Shown: one piece after another, positions 5,664-10,202 of the stretch
How the letters are laid out: every line of letters begins with the position of its first letter
How positions within the stretch are numbered: the stretch's first letter is position 1
Assembly: GCA_030605745.1 (NCBI GenBank)
Contig: JAUWHT010000139.1
Span: forward strand, 1-10,202
Reading direction: 5' to 3'
DNA: 10,202 nucleotides
DNA from: Pirellulales bacterium
GTDB taxonomy: Bacteria > Planctomycetota > Planctomycetia > Pirellulales > Thermoguttaceae
Program-made: the position numbers and the translations under genes
The notes under the pieces: generated by a model
What the model saw: the letters and a program-made list of their open reading frames with translations, nothing else
What the model was told of the DNA's origin: nothing
Databases searched by the model: none

Positions 5664-6838
5664 ATTTCGGTACTCTCTTTGACGCGGCGGTACAATGCGA
5701 TCCTTCGTTGGCAAAGGACCGCATCGCAGTACTGTTTGGCTTTCTGAAAATTTCGCTCGGACATGCGAGCCATCCGCTCGGGGCTGCTGATGACTTCCCG
5801 TATTTTGCCGGCCAGAGCAGCGACATTGCTCGAGGGAACCATGTCTTCGGGCAGAAGCAATTCGGGGATGCCTCCGACCGCCGAGCCAATGCAAGGCAAA
5901 CCGCGCGCCATCGCTTCGATCATCGCACGGGGTAGACCCTCTGTTGAAGATGGAAGCACAAACACGTCGGCTTGATCCAACCGGTCGCGCACCGCCTCAC
6001 CCGCCGGCAACTGTCCGAGAAACTCAAGACGTCGGCCCAAGTAGGTCGCCGCCGCCCGCGATTCCAGCTTCTTGCGGAACTTCCCGTCGCCGACCAAAAC
6101 CAAGCGAAGGTCCATCCCATCGCGGACACAGGCCGCAACGGCGTCGATAAGCACGTCGGGTCTCTTGTAAAGCTGAGCCATGGTGCCGACGCCGATCAAG
6201 GTGAACCCGTGCGTCCCCCTACGAGGTGGGCGCGGTGAGGCAACTACGGCAGCTTCCGGCAATCGCACGTCCGAACAGTGCAAGGATAGTGTGTTTTCGG
6301 TTGCAGGGTACCGGCGCTGGAGCGCCTTCTTGGTGACATAGGAGCATGCGCACGCGTTTCTGCATTGGTGCCGCAGTTGCCGGGTGAAAGACCAGCGAAA
6401 ATACGGCCGCAAAGGATGATCGAATGAGCCTGGGTTAAACACGTCATAAGGGTCTCCTACGACTTCTACGCCGTATGGACGGCCGGTCTTTTTTAGACAA
6501 CGTTCTGCGCAGGTCGATAGCCGGCCCGGGACGCGAAGGACAACGGCATCGGCCTGGCTGATAGCCGTGGTAACGGCGTGCCGCACCCGACGTGCTTCCA
6601 TCAGGTACTGCCAGGGCCCCACGTAATATGGCACGACGGAAAATGAAACGTGGTGGCCGCCAGCGCGCATCGCGCCGGGTGGAACAGCACGAAGTCCGCG
6701 AACCCTCGCCACGACGTTCACTTCGTCGAATACGTCAAGGTAACGCTGCCAGAAATCGTAGCCGAACGAGCTACGCGTCCACACCTTACCATCCGGCGTA
6801 CTCATGAAACGCTGTTCAAGAGCTACAGAAACTCTCAC
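5636..6838 (-). CDS. GT4-family glycosyltransferase
   Basis: About 400 residues with a C-terminal GT4 domain: GVGTMAQLYKRPDVLI (216-231), LVLVGDGKFRKKLE (246-259) and the E-x7-E motif Glu300/Glu308 in TEGLPRAMIEAMARGLP. The N-terminal part (ALEQRF, DFWQRYLDVFDEV) looks like the acceptor domain of enzymes in exopolysaccharide clusters. I chose GTG 6838, with AAGGA at 6849-6853 ten bases upstream and family-like sequence starting immediately (MRVSVALEQRF). A TTG at 6883 and GTGs at 6874 and 6856 would add up to 15 unlikely residues. With this start the gene overlaps the upstream polymerase gene by 23 bases, similar to the 28-base overlap at its own end. Sugar specificity is unknown. Confidence 0.88.
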   Translation of the reverse strand: MRVSVALEQRFMSTPDGKVWTRSSFGYDFWQRYLDVFDEVNVVARVRGLRAVPPGAMRAGGHHVSFSVVPYYVGPWQYLMEARRVRHAVTTAISQADAVVLRVPGRLSTCAERCLKKTGRPYGVEVVGDPYDVFNPGSFDHPLRPYFRWSFTRQLRHQCRNACACSYVTKKALQRRYPATENTLSLHCSDVRLPEAAVVASPRPPRRGTHGFTLIGVGTMAQLYKRPDVLIDAVAACVRDGMDLRLVLVGDGKFRKKLESRAAATYLGRRLEFLGQLPAGEAVRDRLDQADVFVLPSSTEGLPRAMIEAMARGLPCIGSAVGGIPELLLPEDMVPSSNVAALAGKIREVISSPERMARMSERNFQKAKQYCDAVLCQRRIALYRRVKESTEIWLTTNGNR

Positions 6839-8156
6839 GAGGCTGTTGTCCTTCACTGCAATTGCGGAGTTCACCGGAAACAAGCGGCAGACGGGAGAGT
6901 CGGCGGACCGCAGCCGGCTGTGATAACATCGCGAGCATCAGAGGCGCAACTCCAATCCAATCGAACCGGCTATAGATAATGCCGACCATCGAAGCCAGCA
7001 GCACGGATATGAGGATCGCTTGCCTATTGACCGTTCCGTCGCGTGCATCCAATTCCCGTGCCCTGGAACACGCGATACCCAATAGGCAGATAGCAGGAAC
7101 CGCTCCAAGGAGTCCAAGACTTACAAGCCATTCCACGCAAGTGTTGTGGCAACTCTTGCGATGGATTCCGTAACCATCGCCTTTTGCGAACTCGTGGAAT
7201 CGTCCCACGATCTCGCTCGCCCGCCCAGTCCCGACACCCCGGATCGTATATTTCATATCCGACCGCCAAGCGTTGTACGCACTTTTCCAGATCGTAGTGC
7301 GATTGCCGAGGGTGGCCAGGTTGGAGCCATCCGGGCCGGCAAATCTCTCTTGCAGTGAGCCACCGGGTATGGGAACGCCCGCTACCGAGAGACACAGAGC
7401 CACCAGAATCGCCAACCACAACACTACAAGCAGATCCTTCAGCTTGCTACTAGGTAATGCTCTGGTTCCCCAGAAGAACAGCATGCCCATGCCGCCGAAG
7501 CAGGCGACGAAGGCACCTCGGGAAGCCGTTAGGATGCATCCCAACGAGAGGAATACCGTCCAGCCAAGGCTGAACGCGCCGCGCCGGTTCGAGGTGCTCT
7601 GCACCTGGTTTCCTTTGGTTCCGGCATGCAGGTAGAGGATAAATGCCAGCACGGCGGCGACTGCCAACTGGCTTCCCAAGTGGTTGGGATATCTTAGCAC
7701 CACCATCCCGTCGTCGCTGCGGAGCCAACCCAGACGAAATAAGGACAGACCGCGATGTTCTTCGTGGTACGCGAACCATAAGACGGCTGCGAGAACAAAT
7801 GCATTAGTTACTACATAGGTCTTGGCACAAAGCCACCAGCAGCGATGTTCCACGATCAAGGCGGCAATCGGCAGCACGGCGGCCAAGGAAACGGCGATCA
7901 TCACTCCCTGCCAACTCTTGGTCTCGGCGCCGTAGAGCAACCCCAGCGAGGCGGCCAGCACACAGGCAACCACCGGCCAGGAGTGGGCGAAGCAACGAAC
8001 CTTGCACCAACTCCCCATACCCAGGATCACCGCTGGCAAGTGGAAGATCAGATAAAACGCGCCGGGCAGCTCGATATCGAGAATTTCGTTGAGTTTGGGA
8101 ATCAGAAACCCCACCGCAGACATGACGAACGCAAGTATCAGAGAAAACCTAGCCAC
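6816..8156 (-). CDS. O-antigen polymerase/ligase family membrane protein (Wzy/WaaL-like)
   Basis: About 446 residues with roughly 12 hydrophobic segments, at about 4-20, 32-48, 60-76, 84-103, 109-131, 160-178, 197-210, 215-231, 241-260, 340-363, 379-394 and 398-412. The family signature is visible: LTASRGAF (209-216) and a large, probably periplasmic loop (261-339) carrying NRTTIWKSA with Arg286 and SCHNTCVEWL with His337, followed by GLLG. Members either polymerise repeat units (Wzy) or ligate glycans to an acceptor (WaaL); sequence alone does not separate these. I chose GTG 8156 because GGAGG lies at 8165-8169, eight bases upstream; an in-frame GTG at 8165 sits inside that Shine-Dalgarno. 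The gene overlaps the preceding glycosyltransferase by eight bases (GTGGCTAG). The C-terminal 30 residues are hydrophilic. Confidence 0.87.
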   Translation of the reverse strand: MARFSLILAFVMSAVGFLIPKLNEILDIELPGAFYLIFHLPAVILGMGSWCKVRCFAHSWPVVACVLAASLGLLYGAETKSWQGVMIAVSLAAVLPIAALIVEHRCWWLCAKTYVVTNAFVLAAVLWFAYHEEHRGLSLFRLGWLRSDDGMVVLRYPNHLGSQLAVAAVLAFILYLHAGTKGNQVQSTSNRRGAFSLGWTVFLSLGCILTASRGAFVACFGGMGMLFFWGTRALPSSKLKDLLVVLWLAILVALCLSVAGVPIPGGSLQERFAGPDGSNLATLGNRTTIWKSAYNAWRSDMKYTIRGVGTGRASEIVGRFHEFAKGDGYGIHRKSCHNTCVEWLVSLGLLGAVPAICLLGIACSRARELDARDGTVNRQAILISVLLASMVGIIYSRFDWIGVAPLMLAMLSQPAAVRRLSRLPLVSGELRNCSEGQQPRESFCSS

Positions 8157-9312
8157 CGGCTGCACCTCCCACGGTAAGTTCCGGCGCTAGCCCCTGCCAA
8201 ACGCGACACATCTTCTCCGTGCAACGACCGATGGTGAAATCGCTGGCTGCGAAAGCCCGGTGCGCGTTACACCGCTGTGCATCCGTCGGGAGGTGGGAGA
8301 GAATCTGACTAATCGTCTGAGCCCACTGCCCATTGGGGAGGTCAAGCGAGAGACAACGCACGTTGGGAAGGCGGTCTGCGATTTCGCGGATGCCTGGCAG
8401 GTCGCTGGCGACCACCGGGGTACCCGCGGCGCAAGCTTCCAGCACGGCCCCCGGGAGACCTTCCCAGAGCGAGGGAAAGATCATCAAGTCCGCCGCTTTC
8501 AGAAGGCGCGGCACGTCACGACGCATTGAGCAGAACACGACGTGGTCGCGAATTCCCAGTTCCGCGATCCGACGCCGCAGCCGGTTCTCAATCCCATCGT
8601 CGCGCTGGCCGACGATCATCAGCCGTGCCGTTGGTTGATGTCCGAGTACCGCGGCAAAGATTGAGATCAACCGAGGGTGATTCTTGGGCCGAGCCATTCG
8701 GCCGACGTGGATGCACAGCGGGGCGTCCAGCGGCAATCCGAATTCCCGGCAGACCCCGTCACGATCCGTACCGCCCTCGAAGATCGAAGGGTCCAGGCCG
8801 TTGAAGATCGTCTGGCACCGCGGATCCGACCTCCAGTCAGGTCCCCAAGTGCCGGCTATCGACGCACAGTTAACAGCCAGGATGTTCGTGGCGTAGCAAT
8901 CGATCCAGTGCCGCATCAGCTTTCGCAGCGTCCGTCGCGCCGGGCCGGAGTCACGACCGTCGTCCGAAGTGCGAAAGTGGGCCACGCGAACCGGCGTGCC
9001 GCACTTCGCCGCCAGGCGCAGCAGCAACCCCGACGCATAATGAACGTGCGAATGGACCACGTCGAATTGATCCTCTTGCAGCAATCTCCGGAAGCGCCGG
9101 GGAAAACCGACTGAGGCAACTCGCATCGGATATACTTCGCTACCTAATGCCCGAGTCTCTTCGTCGAGTTCACCTGGCCGATCGAACAGCACGCAGAAAT
9201 GAAACTGATATTGTCGGCGATCAATATGCCTGAGGATATCTAGGGTCCGCATTTGGGCGCCGCCGCATACCATGCGGCCTAGCACGTGAAGAATCTTGAT
9301 TGGTTTGGGCAT
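8149..9312 (-). CDS. GT4-family glycosyltransferase
   Basis: A 387-residue GT-B glycosyltransferase. The N-terminus ILHVLGRMVCGGAQ (7-20) has the glycine-rich GGAQ loop typical of GT4 enzymes, then VVHSHVHYASG (85-95). The C-terminal domain shows IHVGRMARPKNHPRLI (201-216), LMIVGQRDD (231-239) and the E-x7-E motif Glu284/Glu292 in WEGLPGAVLEACAAGTP. It should transfer a sugar from a nucleotide donor during repeat-unit assembly. The ATG lies eight bases after the flippase stop. No clear Shine-Dalgarno is visible; GAAGAAG inside the flippase end is too far, so translation may depend on coupling. It is one of three GT4 enzymes here, consistent with a repeat unit of about four sugars if all act on it (inference). 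Confidence 0.92.
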   Translation of the reverse strand: MPKPIKILHVLGRMVCGGAQMRTLDILRHIDRRQYQFHFCVLFDRPGELDEETRALGSEVYPMRVASVGFPRRFRRLLQEDQFDVVHSHVHYASGLLLRLAAKCGTPVRVAHFRTSDDGRDSGPARRTLRKLMRHWIDCYATNILAVNCASIAGTWGPDWRSDPRCQTIFNGLDPSIFEGGTDRDGVCREFGLPLDAPLCIHVGRMARPKNHPRLISIFAAVLGHQPTARLMIVGQRDDGIENRLRRRIAELGIRDHVVFCSMRRDVPRLLKAADLMIFPSLWEGLPGAVLEACAAGTPVVASDLPGIREIADRLPNVRCLSLDLPNGQWAQTISQILSHLPTDAQRCNAHRAFAASDFTIGRCTEKMCRVWQGLAPELTVGGAAGG

Positions 9313-9320
9313 TTTGGGTA

Positions 9321-10202
9321 CTAGGCTGTTAGGTTCTTCTTCGCAAGGATAACGTGAGAGAAGTGAAGTTGTTTATCCCCAAGTTCCAAGCGGCGAATTC
9401 CCAAGTACGCTGCTGTGGCGTACATCAGCACCGAAACGGCGGTACTAATAGCAATGGCTCCCACCGCTCCTTCCAGACCGTACGCTCCGATCAAGCCCGG
9501 CAAGAGCATCAGCAACACCAGGCCGCTGGCGGTCCGAATTGCTATGTTCATCTTGAACCAGCGCATGGCCTCGATTGTTCTGCTGAGTGGGTCGTTAAAG
9601 TACATCACGGCCGCCGCTATCATCAGGTAGACGGCCAGTTCCGCATACTGCGCGAACTGGCGTCCGTAGAGCAAGTGGAGAATCGGACCGCCCAGAAGCA
9701 TCATCAACAGCACCATGCCGCCGCCCAGACAAAGCGCCAACCACAACAACTTGCCAAGCAGCTTGCAAAATGCGTTGCTATTTCCTACCGCATAGTATTT
9801 CGCCAGTCGCGGACTGGCCGACTGCCCAATTGCATTGATCACCATGGTTCCTACCATAGCCAGGCAGATGAGCAACGCGAAAATACCCAGGGCCTCTTCC
9901 CCCAGGTAGTAGTCGATCAAGTAGCGAGGAATGTTTGCGATCAGCATGACCAACAAGGCGCCGATTCCCAGCGGCAGGCCAAGCCATATCAGGCAGAACA
10001 TCGCGCGAGTGTTCCATCGCGGCTTCAACTCGCCCATGCTGCCCATTGTATCCGGAACCGAGCATTTGCCCGCCGATCGCCTCCGTGCCCGAAGTATTCC
10101 GGCCCCGTTGGGAATGTCGCAAGCGAACAAAGTCACCGCCCAGGCCAACGGAAACCCAATGATTCCCCATAGGATGTTTCCCGTCAGGTAGATTCCTGTA
10201 GC
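9321..10202 (-). CDS. Polysaccharide flippase (Wzx-like, PST/MOP family), 5' end missing
   Basis: The reading frame is open to the right edge, so the window holds only the C-terminal 293 residues. The sequence alternates hydrophobic segments with short polar loops: an early pair near the edge, then IWLGLPLGIGALLVMLIANI, ALGIFALLICLAMVGTMVIN, LLWLALCLGGGMVLLMML, LAVYLMIAAAVMYF and two near the C-terminus. Loop motifs such as IPRYLIDYYLGEEALGIFA and GQSASPRLAKYY match lipopolysaccharide biosynthesis proteins of the polysaccharide transporter group. The protein would move the lipid-linked repeat unit across the inner membrane. An internal TTG at 10148 is not the real start, since family-like membrane sequence continues upstream of it. 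As the first gene seen in the minus-strand run, it indicates that the operon's promoter is to the right of the window. Confidence 0.85.
   Translation of the reverse strand, partial: ATGIYLTGNILWGIIGFPLAWAVTLFACDIPNGAGILRARRRSAGKCSVPDTMGSMGELKPRWNTRAMFCLIWLGLPLGIGALLVMLIANIPRYLIDYYLGEEALGIFALLICLAMVGTMVINAIGQSASPRLAKYYAVGNSNAFCKLLGKLLWLALCLGGGMVLLMMLLGGPILHLLYGRQFAQYAELAVYLMIAAAVMYFNDPLSRTIEAMRWFKMNIAIRTASGLVLLMLLPGLIGAYGLEGAVGAIAISTAVSVLMYATAAYLGIRRLELGDKQLHFSHVILAKKNLTA

Noticed and set aside
5664..5894. N-terminal extension of the 4425-5663 glycosyltransferase
   Set aside because: The added 77 residues are low-quality sequence overlapping the coding region of the upstream glycosyltransferase. 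Family similarity starts at the ATG at 5663.
9354..10172. A 272-codon plus-strand open frame at the right end
   Set aside because: It is antisense to the flippase, rich in Gln/His/Arg with no hydrophobic core or known motif, and is the mirror of membrane-protein codon usage.
1..10202. Search for defence systems, transposases, integrases, CRISPR repeats and tRNA genes
   Set aside because: No motif or repeat pattern for any of these was seen. Coding sequences fully explain 984-10202 apart from short gaps.

Overview
The window looks like part of a cell-surface polysaccharide (O-antigen, capsule or exopolysaccharide) locus from a fairly GC-rich Gram-negative-type bacterium. A planctomycete (Pirellulales-like) is my best guess. 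It rests mainly on the leftmost gene, which resembles from memory a methyltransferase-like family common in Pirellula/Rhodopirellula relatives, so the taxonomic call is inference. No rRNA, tRNA, CRISPR array, insertion sequence or phage gene is visible.

Layout. (1) 1-154 has no gene, only a weak hairpin that could end the first gene. (2) 155-709, minus strand: a small SAM-methyltransferase-like protein, best started at a TTG. (3) 710-983: a divergent intergenic region. (4) 984-3700, plus strand, tightly packed: acyl carrier protein, ketoacyl-ACP synthase III, FabG-like short-chain reductase and a PglD/NeuD-type left-handed beta-helix sugar acyltransferase. (5) 3674-10202, minus strand, one continuous run read right to left: a flippase (5' end beyond the right edge), a GT4 glycosyltransferase, an O-antigen polymerase/ligase-type membrane protein, two more GT4 glycosyltransferases and a PglC-type phosphoglycosyltransferase. 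Several of these genes overlap by 8-28 bases, which suggests one operon whose promoter lies beyond the right edge. The two gene groups converge and overlap tail to tail by 27 bases.

How they may work together. The PglC-like enzyme would load the first sugar phosphate onto undecaprenyl phosphate. The three GT4 enzymes would extend the chain, the flippase would move it across the inner membrane, and the polymerase/ligase would polymerise or transfer it. The plus-strand genes look like a miniature fatty-acid-synthase branch: the synthase would condense a short acyl-CoA with malonyl-ACP, the reductase would make a 3-hydroxyacyl-ACP, and the acyltransferase would place that acyl group on an amino sugar. 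This would decorate the glycan with an N-(3-hydroxyacyl) group such as 3-hydroxybutyryl. The individual families are well supported by motifs; the combined pathway is inference. The dehydratase and aminotransferase needed to make the amino sugar are not in the window.

The most interesting items are the ACP/KASIII/SDR/acyltransferase cassette, its possible link to the PglC-like enzyme, and a 9+9 bp inverted repeat that overlaps the start codon of that enzyme's gene.
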